From contig NZ_RDSM01000002.1 of NCBI RefSeq assembly GCF_004115155.1, positions 496,001-560,000 of the forward strand: a stretch of 64,000 nucleotides of DNA, given 5' to 3'. The notes beneath the pieces are model-generated. The model was not told where the DNA came from. It did not search any database and saw nothing but the letters and a program-made list of their open reading frames with translations. A program made the translations under genes and the position numbers. Below are positions 1 through 8,298 of this stretch, in pieces. Origin of the DNA: Granulicella sibirica (GTDB taxonomy: Bacteria; Acidobacteriota; Terriglobia; Terriglobales; Acidobacteriaceae). Within the stretch, counting starts at the first letter, position 1. Each line of letters starts with the position of its first letter.

Positions 1-19
1 CCGGCCAAGGCGTGGTGGT

Positions 20-3000
20 TTACTTGGCGGTTACGGTGAGGGTGTAGGTGGCGGTGTGGGTGAGGGTGCCGTCGGTGGCGGAGATGGTGTAGGTGTAAGA
101 GCCGGGGAGCGTGGGGTTAGCGTTGGTGGAGGGGAGCTTGTCGCTGCAGCCAGTGATGGGGAGGCTGATGAGCGAGAGGATGATCACCAGGGCGGCGAGC
201 TTCGGCAAGTGACGGGTTCGGCGGATGCTGAAGAAGAGGATTGCGCCGCTGAGGGTGGTGAGAAGGACGATCCAGAGGACCGGGGTGGCTCCGGTGTAGC
301 CGATGACGGTGTACTGAGCCGTGGTGGTGATGGCGACGGCGAGGGTGTTGGCGGTGCTGAGGGCGGCGGTACCGGTGGCGGGGGTGCAGGTCGAGCCGGA
401 GGCCGCGTCGGTGCAGGTGAGGGCTACGTTCGCGCTGTAGCCGGCGATGGGGGTGAGGACGAGGTTCGGGGTGACGGACTCGCCGGCTACGGTCGCGCCG
501 GTGGTTGGGGAGAAGGCTATGGTGAAATCCACTCCGTTGCCGGTGAGGGAGACGGTGACGGCATTGTTGATGGTGAGGGTGCCGGTCCGGGCACCGGTGA
601 CGGTTGGGGTGAAGGTGACGGCGAAGGTGCAGGTGCCGAGGGCTGGGAGGGAGGTGCCGCAGGTGGTGGTTTCGGCGAAGTCTCCGGTGATGGCGATGGA
701 GCTGAGGGGGATGGCGACGCTGGTGTAGTTGGTGAGGGTTACAGTCTGCGCGGCGGAGGTGGTCCCGAGGTCGACGTTTCCAAAGCTGAGGGCAGTGGGG
801 GAGATGGCGAGGGCGGTGGTTCCGGTTCCGGTGAGCGTGGCGGTGAGGGTGGGGTTCGAGGTGGAGTCCGTGGTGACGGTGAGGAGGCCTGTGCGAGCTC
901 CGAGAGCAGTGGGAGTGAAGGTGAGGGTGACGGTGCACGTGGCGCCTTCGGTGAGAGCGGCGCAGGTATTGGTCTGGGTGAAGTCGGTGGCGTTGGTGCC
1001 GCTGATGGCTACATTGGTGACGTTTACGGTGGAGGTGAAGGTGGTGGTGTTGGTGATGGTCAGGGTCTGGGTGGCGCTCGAGCCGAGGTTGACGCTGCCG
1101 AAGTTGACGGCGGTGGCGGAGATGCTGGCGGTGGTGGGGACGGGCGGGATGAGGAAGGCGGTGACGAAGCCGTCGTGAGGGGTGAGGCCGGCGGGTGTGG
1201 TGGGAGAGTTGGCGTTGGTGGCGGCGAAGTCGGCGGTGAAATGGGGTTGGGTGACGGCGGAGACGTAGCTGGCGAGGGAGGCGCTGGCGGTAGAGGTGTC
1301 GGGGACGGTGGCGCTCGCGAGGATGTGCTCGATGGACTCGGCGTTGCCGCGCTCGATGTAGTTGTACTGGGAGGTGGAGGCGACCTGGGTGGTGAAGTTG
1401 GTGAGGGCGGCGGTAGTGCTGGTGGCCTGGTAGAGAGTTACCGCCGAGGCTGCGGCGGGGGATCCGGTGACGACTCCGAGGACGTCGACGTAGCCGTCGT
1501 TGAACTGGAAGGCGTTGAAGTTTCCGGCGACGACTACGTTGGAACCGGCTGTCTGGTAGGTCTGGACGAGAGAGCTGAGGTCGGCGGCCTGGGCGGCGCG
1601 GTGGAGACGGATGTCGGGGCCGAGGGTGGCGTCGCCGATGTTATCGCGCGGGGTGAGATGGACGTTGAAGACGGAGACGGGGTAGTTCTTGCCAGTGCGG
1701 ACGAACTCGGCGTTGAGGACAAGGGGCGGGCGTTCCCATAAGACTGCGGTGCCCGTGGAGTTGGTGTAGGTGGCGGAGGCTTCGAGCTGCTTGACGGAGT
1801 CGGTGACGACGGTTTTGGAGTTGACGAGGAAGCCCAGGTTCAAGCTGGAGGTGTCGGGGCCGGGGGTGAGGTAGGGGACGTAGGTGGTTCCGGCGAGGGT
1901 GTTGACCGCGGTGGCGAGGTCGGTGAGAGTGGCGAGGTCCTGGACCTCCTGGAGGGAGAGGATGTCGGGGGAGCCCAGGGAGTCGACGATGGCGAGGGCG
2001 GCCTTGGTGAGGCGGGTTTGGTAGGCCGCGGCGGTGACGGCTACGGGGCCGGTGGGGCTATAGAAGCGGTTGAGGTCGAGGGTGCCGACGTGGAAGTGGG
2101 TGGAGTCGGCGGCGGCCGAGGTGGTGGGGGCGATGGTGCCGGTGACAGAGCAGGTGGTGCTCTTGAAGATGAGGAGGCGGGAGTAGCCGCGGGTGTAATC
2201 GATGAGGCCGATGCCTGTGGTGGCTCCGAGGGTGATGCCGGATGGGACGGTGCAGGTGATGGCCTGGCCAACGGTGATGTCGACGGGGGAGCCGCCGAAG
2301 GTAGTGGTGTCGATGAGGATGCGCTGGGGGTTGCCGGACCAGGTGGCTACGGTCGACGGAGCGGTGGTGGGTTTGTATTCGTCGGCGGCTATGCCCGCAG
2401 TGCGGAAGAGGTGATTGTTGGTGGTTGTGTTGGCGCCCAGGGTCGCCCAGAACTGGCCGTTGGAGGTGACGGTTTCGGAGGTTTCGGTGAGGGTGCCGGT
2501 GGTGGGGGCAATGGCGTAGAAGCTGGTATTCGAGGCTGCCATGCCGGTGTACTTCAGGGCGTCTCCGAAGGTGGTGAGGACGGAAGAGAGATTGATGGAC
2601 TGCGTCATGGTGCCGGTGCCGGTGACGGTGCAGGAGGTTGGGGTGATGCCGGTTCCGGGGGTGTCGGCGGCGGTGAGGGCGGTGGTGTTGGTGACGGTGC
2701 CAACGACGGTGACGATGTTGCCTACGACGGCGCAGGAGGGGTTATCGGCGGCGGAGGCGTAGAAGACGGGCATGCCTTCGGCAGTGGCGACGAGGGAATC
2801 CCAGGAGGTGCTGGGCTCGCTGAAGTAGAAGCCGCCGGTGTTCATGACGCCGACGACGATGCCGGAGACGGAGACGGACTGGCCGAGGTAGGGAGAGTTC
2901 GGCAGGGCGGTCATGATGTCGTGGATCTGAAGGGTGGTCTGGGCGAAGACGGTGGGAGCAAGGAGGGGCAGGAGGACGAGGGCTAGGCGGGCGGCGTTGC

Positions 3001-3022
3001 GGATGGGCGCGAGGCATCGCAT
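20..3022 (-). CDS. Secreted endonuclease/exonuclease/phosphatase-family protein with choice-of-anchor-D repeats
   Basis: A 1000-residue exported protein. The N-terminus is a signal peptide ending near APTVFAQ (about residue 28). Residues about 30-300 look like the OB-fold-type region found ahead of extracellular nucleases. Residues about 310-630 carry endonuclease/exonuclease/phosphatase features: a DLNRFY entry, the SLQEVQ motif with the catalytic Glu, FNVHLTPRD, and a VVAGNFNAF segment where the family normally has GDFN. Residues about 640-840 hold two ASH/choice-of-anchor-D beta-sandwiches (FGSVNLGSSATQTLTITN and FGNVDLGTTSAAQ). Near the C-terminus a hydrophobic segment (VLWIVLLTTLSGAILFF) and a second (LAALVIILSLISLPITGC) precede a short Ig-like tail. 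Start ATG at 3022 has AGGAG about 10 bases upstream. It is probably an extracellular or surface-anchored DNase or phosphodiesterase; the substrate is unknown and the Asp-to-Asn change in GDFN leaves activity uncertain. Confidence 0.75.
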   Translation of the reverse strand: MRCLAPIRNAARLALVLLPLLAPTVFAQTTLQIHDIMTALPNSPYLGQSVSVSGIVVGVMNTGGFYFSEPSTSWDSLVATAEGMPVFYASAADNPSCAVVGNIVTVVGTVTNTTALTAADTPGTGITPTSCTVTGTGTMTQSINLSSVLTTFGDALKYTGMAASNTSFYAIAPTTGTLTETSETVTSNGQFWATLGANTTTNNHLFRTAGIAADEYKPTTAPSTVATWSGNPQRILIDTTTFGGSPVDITVGQAITCTVPSGITLGATTGIGLIDYTRGYSRLLIFKSTTCSVTGTIAPTTSAAADSTHFHVGTLDLNRFYSPTGPVAVTAAAYQTRLTKAALAIVDSLGSPDILSLQEVQDLATLTDLATAVNTLAGTTYVPYLTPGPDTSSLNLGFLVNSKTVVTDSVKQLEASATYTNSTGTAVLWERPPLVLNAEFVRTGKNYPVSVFNVHLTPRDNIGDATLGPDIRLHRAAQAADLSSLVQTYQTAGSNVVVAGNFNAFQFNDGYVDVLGVVTGSPAAASAVTLYQATSTTAALTNFTTQVASTSQYNYIERGNAESIEHILASATVPDTSTASASLASYVSAVTQPHFTADFAATNANSPTTPAGLTPHDGFVTAFLIPPVPTTASISATAVNFGSVNLGSSATQTLTITNTTTFTSTVNVTNVAISGTNATDFTQTNTCAALTEGATCTVTLTFTPTALGARTGLLTVTTDSTSNPTLTATLTGTGTTALAISPTALSFGNVDLGTTSAAQTVTLTNYTSVAIPLSSIAITGDFAETTTCGTSLPALGTCTFAVTFTPTVTGARTGTLTINNAVTVSLTGNGVDFTIAFSPTTGATVAGESVTPNLVLTPIAGYSANVALTCTDAASGSTCTPATGTAALSTANTLAVAITTTAQYTVIGYTGATPVLWIVLLTTLSGAILFFSIRRTRHLPKLAALVIILSLISLPITGCSDKLPSTNANPTLPGSYTYTISATDGTLTHTATYTLTVTAK

Positions 3023-3581
3023 GTGAGGCGGTCTCCTGGGCCACGCCGGGCGCAGAGAGGACGAGGTTCGGCGTTGCGACCGGGACGGTGCCCTCGCTGG
3101 CCAAGCTCGAATGTCCGTGCATTCGGGTGTGCACTACAAGAGACGGGAGAGCGGAATGAGCGGGTTACAGGCAGGCGGTCTCGACCGTGGCCGGGTGCGA
3201 AGGAAGAATGTGATGGAGCGCGACGCCGAGAAGCGCGGCAAGGATGATCCCAAGCGTGTCCGTCTCTCAGAGGAATCAGGGGTACCGGAGGTTGAGCGGT
3301 GGTCCTACCTCTGTGGCCGAATTTGCTCCAAAATTGGTATGTTTTGCGCTGTTTTGGAGGGAGTCCCGTAATCGTGGTGTTCTAAAGGACTTAGCAGCGA
3401 CGGATCGCAAAACCCCAGTGTTTCACCAGAAACATTCCGGCTGGTAGAACGTGGGCCATTGTACGGAAGATGTGGACACTTTACGGTTTTAAGAAAGTGG
3501 TATGTTTCCGCTGGATTGTCTTGGGTATTGCCTCCGCCGGCGACGAGAGGCCGTTCATCCAGACTTCGGCATTGGAGTATT
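3023..3581. other. Intergenic region without a supported gene
   Basis: About 560 bases between the nuclease start and the tRNA. Several open frames cross it, but none has a credible start, family resemblance or coding-like composition. The AT-richer part around 3300-3520 could hold promoters for the tRNA (leftward-reading from the other side is also possible) or for the nuclease. I see no clear -35/-10 pair, repeat or terminator. Confidence 0.5.
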
Positions 3582-3658
<77 letters not shown>

Positions 3659-3728
3659 TCTCTCGACGCTGCTGGAGCGGTGAGGACTCTTTGAGTTTAT
3701 GGGAGGAGGGCGGGATGCGCAAACGGGT

Positions 3729-5024
3729 TCAGGAGATTGGGGCAGTCTCCGCGGTGGTGAGGGTTTCGCTGCTGGTTTCGCGGATCATGAGAAGACCCAG
3801 GATGGTGAGGAGGGCGGAGACGGAGAGATAGTATCCGACGTACTTGAGGCCGTAGGTCTTGGCCAGCCAGGTGGCGATGTAGGGTGCGAGGGAGGCTCCG
3901 AAGATTCCGGCCAAGGAGAAGGCCATCGAGCTTCCGGTGTAGCGGACGGGAGTAGGGAAGATCTCCGAGACCATGGTTCCGACGGGACCGTAGGTGAGGC
4001 CCATGAGGGTGAGGCCGATGGCGAGGGTGGCGAAGGCTCCAGTGGTTCCGGCGGCGAAGAGAGGCCCGAGGAAGATGCCGAAGATGGCGATGGCGATGGA
4101 GACGGCGAACATGACGCGACGGCGTCCGCGCTCGGCCATGAGAGCGGAGATGGGGATGGTCGCGGCGAAGAAGAGGACGCAGAAGAGCTGCATGAGCAGG
4201 AACTTCGAGCGTGGGAATCCGAGGGCGGTGGTACCCCAGGAGAGGGCAAAGACGATCATGAGGTAGAAGAGGACGAAGGTCGCGAGGCAGAGGAGGATTC
4301 CGGCGACGAGGGTGCGGGTGTGGTCGCGGAAGACGCTCAGGAGCGGTACCTTGTGCTGTTCGTTGCGCTTGAGGGACTCGGCGAAGATGGGGGTCTCGGT
4401 GATGGTGAGGCGGACGTAGAGACCGATGAAGACGAGGGCGGCACTTGAGAGGAAGGGCAGGCGCCAGCCGAAGGTGAAGAACTGCTTGTCGGTCATGAGG
4501 CGGGAGAGCAAGAGGAAGACGCCGCTCGAGAGGAAGAAGCCGATGGGAGCTCCGAGCTGGGGGAACATGCCGTACCAGGCGCGCTTATTGGGCGGGGCGT
4601 TTTCGATGGCGAGGAGGACGGCTCCTCCCCACTCTCCGCCGAGGCCGAGGCCCTGGCCGAAGCGGCAGAGGGCCAGGAGGAGGGGAGCGGCGGTGCCAAT
4701 GCTGGTGTAGGTCGGGAGCGCGCCAATGGCTACTGTCGAGAGGCCCATGGTGGAGAGGGCGATCACTAGTGTGGTCTTGCGTCCGATGCGGTCGCCGAAG
4801 TGGCCGAAGAGGGCGGCTCCGATGGGGCGGGCGACGAAGGCGATGGCGAAGGTGGCCAGGGAGGCGAGGATGGCTGAGGCGGGGTCGGACTTAGGAAAGA
4901 AGAGGGCGGGGAAGACGATGACAGCGGCGGTCGCGTATATGTAGAAGTCGAAGAACTCGATGGTGGTGCCGATGAGGGAGGCGAAGAGAACCTGGCGGGG
5001 GGAATTGGTGGGCTTGGCTGGCAT
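3729..5024 (-). CDS. MFS transporter, metabolite:H+ symporter (MHS) family
   Basis: A 431-residue, 12-helix inner-membrane transporter. The N-terminal stretch FASLIGTTIEFFDFYIYATAA and the following RPIGAALFGHFGDRIGRK loop (the conserved loop 2-3 motif of the superfamily) are typical of the MHS group that includes ShiA, KgtP and ProP. The family imports organic acids, shikimate, alpha-ketoglutarate or osmolytes by proton symport; nothing visible fixes the substrate. The start ATG at 5024 is followed by a short hydrophilic leader (MPAKPTNSPRQ). It lies 60 bases downstream of the HxlR regulator on the same strand, so co-transcription is possible. Confidence 0.88.
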   Translation of the reverse strand: MPAKPTNSPRQVLFASLIGTTIEFFDFYIYATAAVIVFPALFFPKSDPASAILASLATFAIAFVARPIGAALFGHFGDRIGRKTTLVIALSTMGLSTVAIGALPTYTSIGTAAPLLLALCRFGQGLGLGGEWGGAVLLAIENAPPNKRAWYGMFPQLGAPIGFFLSSGVFLLLSRLMTDKQFFTFGWRLPFLSSAALVFIGLYVRLTITETPIFAESLKRNEQHKVPLLSVFRDHTRTLVAGILLCLATFVLFYLMIVFALSWGTTALGFPRSKFLLMQLFCVLFFAATIPISALMAERGRRRVMFAVSIAIAIFGIFLGPLFAAGTTGAFATLAIGLTLMGLTYGPVGTMVSEIFPTPVRYTGSSMAFSLAGIFGASLAPYIATWLAKTYGLKYVGYYLSVSALLTILGLLMIRETSSETLTTAETAPIS

Positions 5025-5084
5025 TTTCTTTGTTTTGTTAGCGGAGCATAAACGGCGGGGGCGTGTCCAGTTTCTAGAGGATGG

Positions 5085-5486
5085 TTATTTCTGCAGGCCT
5101 CCGCGCTTCGAGCGGAATTGCATGACGGTGGAGACATTATCTTCCACCCAATTGGTGAGGGTTCTGATGTGGAGGGCGGCTTCGGTTCCAAGGCGGGTGA
5201 GGCTGTATTCCACCTTTGGCGGGATGGTGGGGTAGACAGTGCGAAGAAGAAGGCCGTCGGCTTCGAGGGTCTGGAGGGTCTGGGCGAGCATCTTCTCGCT
5301 CACTCCGCCGATGGCGCGTCCAAGCTCGCTGAAACGCTGCGTGCCATCGATGAGGACGAGAAGGACGAGCGATCCCCAGCGCGAGGTGACGTGGTCGAGC
5401 ACGATGCGCGACGGGCACTGGGCGTCGTAGAGATTGCCTTTACGCCGACTGCGCCTGCTTGTGAGGACTTTCGCTGCCGTAGCCAT
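5085..5486 (-). CDS. HxlR-family winged-helix transcriptional regulator
   Basis: 133 residues, the usual HxlR length. The family signature runs from CPSRIVLDHVTSRWGSLVLLVL (residues about 24-45) through RFSELGRAIGGVSEKMLAQTLQTLEADGLL (recognition helix and wing), with VEYSLTRLGTEA after it. The conserved N-terminal Cys (residue 24) can act as a redox or electrophile sensor in some family members (for example YodB and QorR). It is transcribed divergently from a QorB-like NAD(P)H reductase gene, the same arrangement as ytfH/ytfG in enterobacteria. It therefore probably represses that gene and itself in response to quinone or oxidative stress (inference). Confidence 0.9.
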   Translation of the reverse strand: MATAAKVLTSRRSRRKGNLYDAQCPSRIVLDHVTSRWGSLVLLVLIDGTQRFSELGRAIGGVSEKMLAQTLQTLEADGLLLRTVYPTIPPKVEYSLTRLGTEAALHIRTLTNWVEDNVSTVMQFRSKRGGLQK

Positions 5487-5496
5487 GTCAGTAGCT

Positions 5497-5508
5497 TACC
5501 TCAAGGTA
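5497..5508. promoter_or_regulatory. Candidate HxlR operator
   Basis: A perfect inverted repeat TACCT-CA-AGGTA sits 10 bases upstream of the HxlR start, inside the divergent HxlR/QorB-like intergenic region. A further TTACC half-site follows at 5514-5518. Position and symmetry fit autoregulation and control of the divergent reductase. The assignment rests on location only. Confidence 0.4.
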
Positions 5509-5598
5509 TGTCCTTACCAAGAGTTAGCTTGTGGCGTAGGCTTTCTTCATAGGCCGATGCGAGTGAATTGGTCTGTGGTTCTTTCAAGGAGAAGTGAA

Positions 5599-6456
5599 AT
5601 GATTGTTGTCACCGGAGCAACGGGTAAGCTTGGGCGTCACGTTATCGATGAGTTGTTGAAGACAGTACCGGCGGAGCAGGTTGTTGCCGGGGTTCGCAGT
5701 ACCGAGAAGGCTGCGGACCTTGCGGCGCGGGGCGTCACGGTGCGTGTGGTGGATTACTCCAAGCCCGAGACGCTGGCGCTGGCGTTTGCCGGGGCGGAGA
5801 AGGTGCTGCTGATCTCTTCGAATGAAGTCGGCGCGCGCGTGGCGCAGCATAAGGCGGTGATCGATGCTGCGGTGGTGGCGCAGGTGAAGCTGTTCGCGTA
5901 TACGAGCCTGCTTCGTGCGGATACGTCGGCACTAGCGCTGGCGGCAGAGCATGTCGCTACCGAGGCAGCTATTCGGGACTCCGGACTACCCGCGGTGATT
6001 TTGCGCAACGGTTGGTATCTGGAGAACCACACCGAGGCGCTTGGGCCAGCAGTGGAGCATGGCGTGATCCTAGGCGCGGCGCAGGATGGGCTATTCGCCG
6101 CGGCGGCTCGGCTGGACTATGCCGCGGCTGCTGCCGCGGTGCTGATTGGCGCGGGGCATGAGGGCAAGAGCTATGAGCTTGCCGGGGATAGTTCGTACAG
6201 CCTGCCGGAGTTGGCGGCTGAGGTCTCGAAGGCGTCTGGGAAGGCGGTTAGGTACCAGAACCTGAGCGAGGAAGAGTACAAGAACGCGCTCATCGGGTTC
6301 GGGCTTCCGGCTGAGATTGCCGGGATTCTTTCGGATTCGGACGCAGGGGCCGCGAAGGGGGAGTTGGACAGCAAGGCTTCCGATCTTCGCGGGTTGATCG
6401 GGCGGCCGAGCACGTCTCTTGCAGAGGCGGTTCGAGCGGCGGTTCGAGCCCGGTAA
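5599..6456 (+). CDS. qorB: SDR-type NAD(P)H-dependent quinone reductase (QorB/NmrA-like)
   Basis: 285 residues, matching the length of E. coli QorB (YtfG). The N-terminus MIVVTGATGKLGRHVIDELL holds the GxxGxxG Rossmann motif, followed by VVAGVRSTEKAADLAARGV and the strand-5 segment KLFAYTSLLRADTS typical of the NmrA-like atypical SDR group. The ATG at 5599 is chosen over an in-frame upstream start because AAGGAG lies about 8 bases before it and the extra upstream sequence resembles no protein. Family members reduce quinones using NADPH. The divergent HxlR regulator supports a quinone- or oxidative-stress role. Substrate remains inferred. Confidence 0.85.
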   Translation: MIVVTGATGKLGRHVIDELLKTVPAEQVVAGVRSTEKAADLAARGVTVRVVDYSKPETLALAFAGAEKVLLISSNEVGARVAQHKAVIDAAVVAQVKLFAYTSLLRADTSALALAAEHVATEAAIRDSGLPAVILRNGWYLENHTEALGPAVEHGVILGAAQDGLFAAAARLDYAAAAAAVLIGAGHEGKSYELAGDSSYSLPELAAEVSKASGKAVRYQNLSEEEYKNALIGFGLPAEIAGILSDSDAGAAKGELDSKASDLRGLIGRPSTSLAEAVRAAVRAR

Positions 6457-6467
6457 AGCAGATTGGG

Positions 6468-6504
6468 ATCGCTCGCACGGAAGATGCCCTTTCGTGCGAG
6501 CGAT
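6468..6504. terminator. Bidirectional terminator hairpin
   Basis: A 12-bp perfect stem (ATCGCTCGCACG paired with CGTGCGAGCGAT) around a 13-base loop lies between the convergent reductase gene and the secreted-protein gene. There is no long T tract on either side, so it may be a weak or factor-assisted terminator. Confidence 0.65.
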
Positions 6505-6526
6505 GCTTCTTCGCGTTGGCAAGAGG

Positions 6527-7513
6527 TCAGGCGACCTGGGTCTTGCGGAGCTGGGTTCTCGACTTTTTCAGGCTCTTGACGACCGATTTGCCGATGGCCC
6601 GGGTGACGTTGAGGCTATCCGTGTCCGACCCCTCGGACTTCTTCATGTCCTCACTCACGATGGGGGTTCCGTCCTGGGTGGAGACGGTGAGGTGATACTT
6701 GAGCCTTGTTGTACCGACGAAGTGGCCGAGGGGGCCGACCGAGGCGCGGACGGCCTGGTCTCCCTTGGTGAAAGCAGTCGCCTGGACGGCGATGGTGAAC
6801 TCGGCGCAGCGTCCCTGCCGGGTGCTGTCGCCGGCACGGTAGACGCTGAAGATCGTCTTCTCGGATTGCAACTGCTGGACCAGATGCTCGTAGAGAAGGA
6901 CGCGGTCTTCGGCTGGAAAGGCCGATTGCAGGTCCGCACCAATCACCTCCACGCGCACGCTGTTCGGCTGAATGTTGGAAGCCGGGCAGGCGGCGGACGA
7001 AGCGGCGATGGGGGTATCGTGGGTGGGGGGCTGGGTTTCGAATTGGTCTAGGGCGGCGTCCATGTCGCGCGTACTAAGAACGAAGACGGCACCATGGTAG
7101 TCGCCGGAGACGTCGGTGAATTCGACGGTCAGCAGGCCGACTTTTTTGTGGGTCATGGCTCCGAGGGCGAGGCCGCCGCCGTAAGGTATGACGACACGGG
7201 CGACTCGGCCGGCTTTGCCGCCGGTTTCGACGCGCTCGTCTCCGCTGGAGATCTCGATGATGCGATTGCGTGCGATCTCGGTGGTTCGCTGGTCCGAGGT
7301 AAAGCGGAGATTTCGGGGATCGAAAGAGAGCGTTCCTTCAGTGCCGGGCGCGATTCCCGGAACGCCGATGAGGGCCTTTACGGAGTGGATTGGCTCAGAT
7401 GGTTCGCTGTGGGTGTCGGCGGCATGGGCGCTGAGAGAAGAGCCGGCAAGGAGGACCAGAGTGGTGGCATAACGAGCCAAGTGGCTGGAGGGGGTATTGC
7501 TTGAACCGATCAT
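6527..7513 (-). CDS. Secreted protein of unknown function, divergent from a TetR regulator
   Basis: 328 residues with a signal peptide ending near SLSAHAA (about residue 31). Residues about 40-150 form a compact beta-rich unit (GTEGTLSFDPRNLRF ... IARNRIIEISSG ... GLLTVEFTD) that reads like a bacterial PH/GRAM-like fold. Residues about 185-320 (SVRVEVIGADLQSAF ... LVQQLQSEKTIFSVYRAG ... AIGKSVVKSLKK) look like the alternating pattern of DUF4410-like periplasmic domains. I do not recognise a named function. A 99-bp spacer containing a perfect palindrome separates it from the divergent TetR gene, so it is a likely target of that repressor. Confidence 0.7.
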   Translation of the reverse strand: MIGSSNTPSSHLARYATTLVLLAGSSLSAHAADTHSEPSEPIHSVKALIGVPGIAPGTEGTLSFDPRNLRFTSDQRTTEIARNRIIEISSGDERVETGGKAGRVARVVIPYGGGLALGAMTHKKVGLLTVEFTDVSGDYHGAVFVLSTRDMDAALDQFETQPPTHDTPIAASSAACPASNIQPNSVRVEVIGADLQSAFPAEDRVLLYEHLVQQLQSEKTIFSVYRAGDSTRQGRCAEFTIAVQATAFTKGDQAVRASVGPLGHFVGTTRLKYHLTVSTQDGTPIVSEDMKKSEGSDTDSLNVTRAIGKSVVKSLKKSRTQLRKTQVA

Positions 7514-7557
7514 GGGAAGGGCCTTTCTATATCTACGGATTAGAATCTAACATCCTT

Positions 7558-7574
7558 TTGATAGTAACTATCAA
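7558..7574. promoter_or_regulatory. Palindromic operator for the adjacent TetR regulator
   Basis: TTGATAG-TAA-CTATCAA is a perfect 17-bp inverted repeat. It lies 39 bases upstream of the TetR start and 45 bases upstream of the divergent secreted-protein gene, the expected place for a TetR-family operator controlling both promoters. Confidence 0.7.
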
Positions 7575-7612
7575 TAAGTAGATACATTCTTTTTCTGCGC
7601 TACACTGCATTC

Positions 7613-8209
7613 ATGGGGTTGCGAGAGAAAAAGGCTCAACGGAGCAGGGCGCGCATTGTCGCGGAAGCTATGGCCTTGTTCAAGAAGGACGGCTATGAGC
7701 CGACGACGATGGAGGCTGTCGCGGAGGCTGCGGAGATTAGCCCGTCCACGCTGTATCGCTACTTTCCTACAAAGGATTCGATCGTTCTCTCGAGCTTTAT
7801 GGGGAATACGGCGAAGTTTGCCGAAGTATTCGCGCTTCGGGTGAAGGATCTTCCGGTGGAGAGAGCGCTGGGGGAGGCGATCTTCGCGGTGCTCGCGGTG
7901 GAGGATGAGGATCCGGAACGAGCCCTGCTGGTCCGGTCGATTCTTGGGCAGTCGCCGGTGGCGCGGGCGCGGCTCTGGGACTATATGGGCGAGCAGCAGC
8001 TTCAATTGAGGACTCAACTTTCTGAGTGCCTGGGGAAGAAGGAGGACGATCCGGCGGTCAACTTGACAGCGCGGATCGCGCTTGAAGTGCTGCTTGCGGC
8101 GGCTGATATCTGGAGGGCGCAGAAGGGGAGCGTTTCTTCACGGGAGACGGCGGAGAACCTGATGCGGCTGCTCAGAAGTGGCGGGGTGGTGTATCCCGAC
8201 GCTGGCTAG
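7613..8209 (+). CDS. TetR-family transcriptional regulator
   Basis: 198 residues. The N-terminal DNA-binding domain is clear: RSRARIVAEAMALFKKDGYEPTTMEAVAEAAEISPSTLYRYFPTKDSIV (about residues 10-60), with the recognition helix SPSTLYRYF. The C-terminal ligand domain (residues about 65-195) is diverged, as usual, so the inducer cannot be named. It is divergent from the secreted-protein gene at 6527 and overlooks a perfect palindrome at 7558-7574; it probably represses that gene and itself. Confidence 0.9.
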   Translation: MGLREKKAQRSRARIVAEAMALFKKDGYEPTTMEAVAEAAEISPSTLYRYFPTKDSIVLSSFMGNTAKFAEVFALRVKDLPVERALGEAIFAVLAVEDEDPERALLVRSILGQSPVARARLWDYMGEQQLQLRTQLSECLGKKEDDPAVNLTARIALEVLLAAADIWRAQKGSVSSRETAENLMRLLRSGGVVYPDAG

Positions 8210-8238
8210 GGTGCGAAAGGCGCCTCGCAATCAATTTC

Positions 8239-8271
8239 GCCCGCACGGAGACGGTAGGCTTCCGTGCGGGC
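8239..8271. terminator. Hairpin between convergent genes
   Basis: An 11-bp perfect stem (GCCCGCACGGA with TCCGTGCGGGC) around an 11-base loop lies between the TetR gene and the convergent aldo/keto reductase gene. No T run follows; it is best read as a shared terminator. Confidence 0.6.
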
Positions 8272-8298
8272 TATGGTGGGCATGACCGTGAGGTGAAG

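Noticed and set aside
56-1741. Long plus-strand open frame opposite the nuclease gene
   Set aside because: Composition is almost only Gly/Glu/Asp/Val, the shadow of a Thr/Ala/Ser-rich protein on the other strand; no start or family features.
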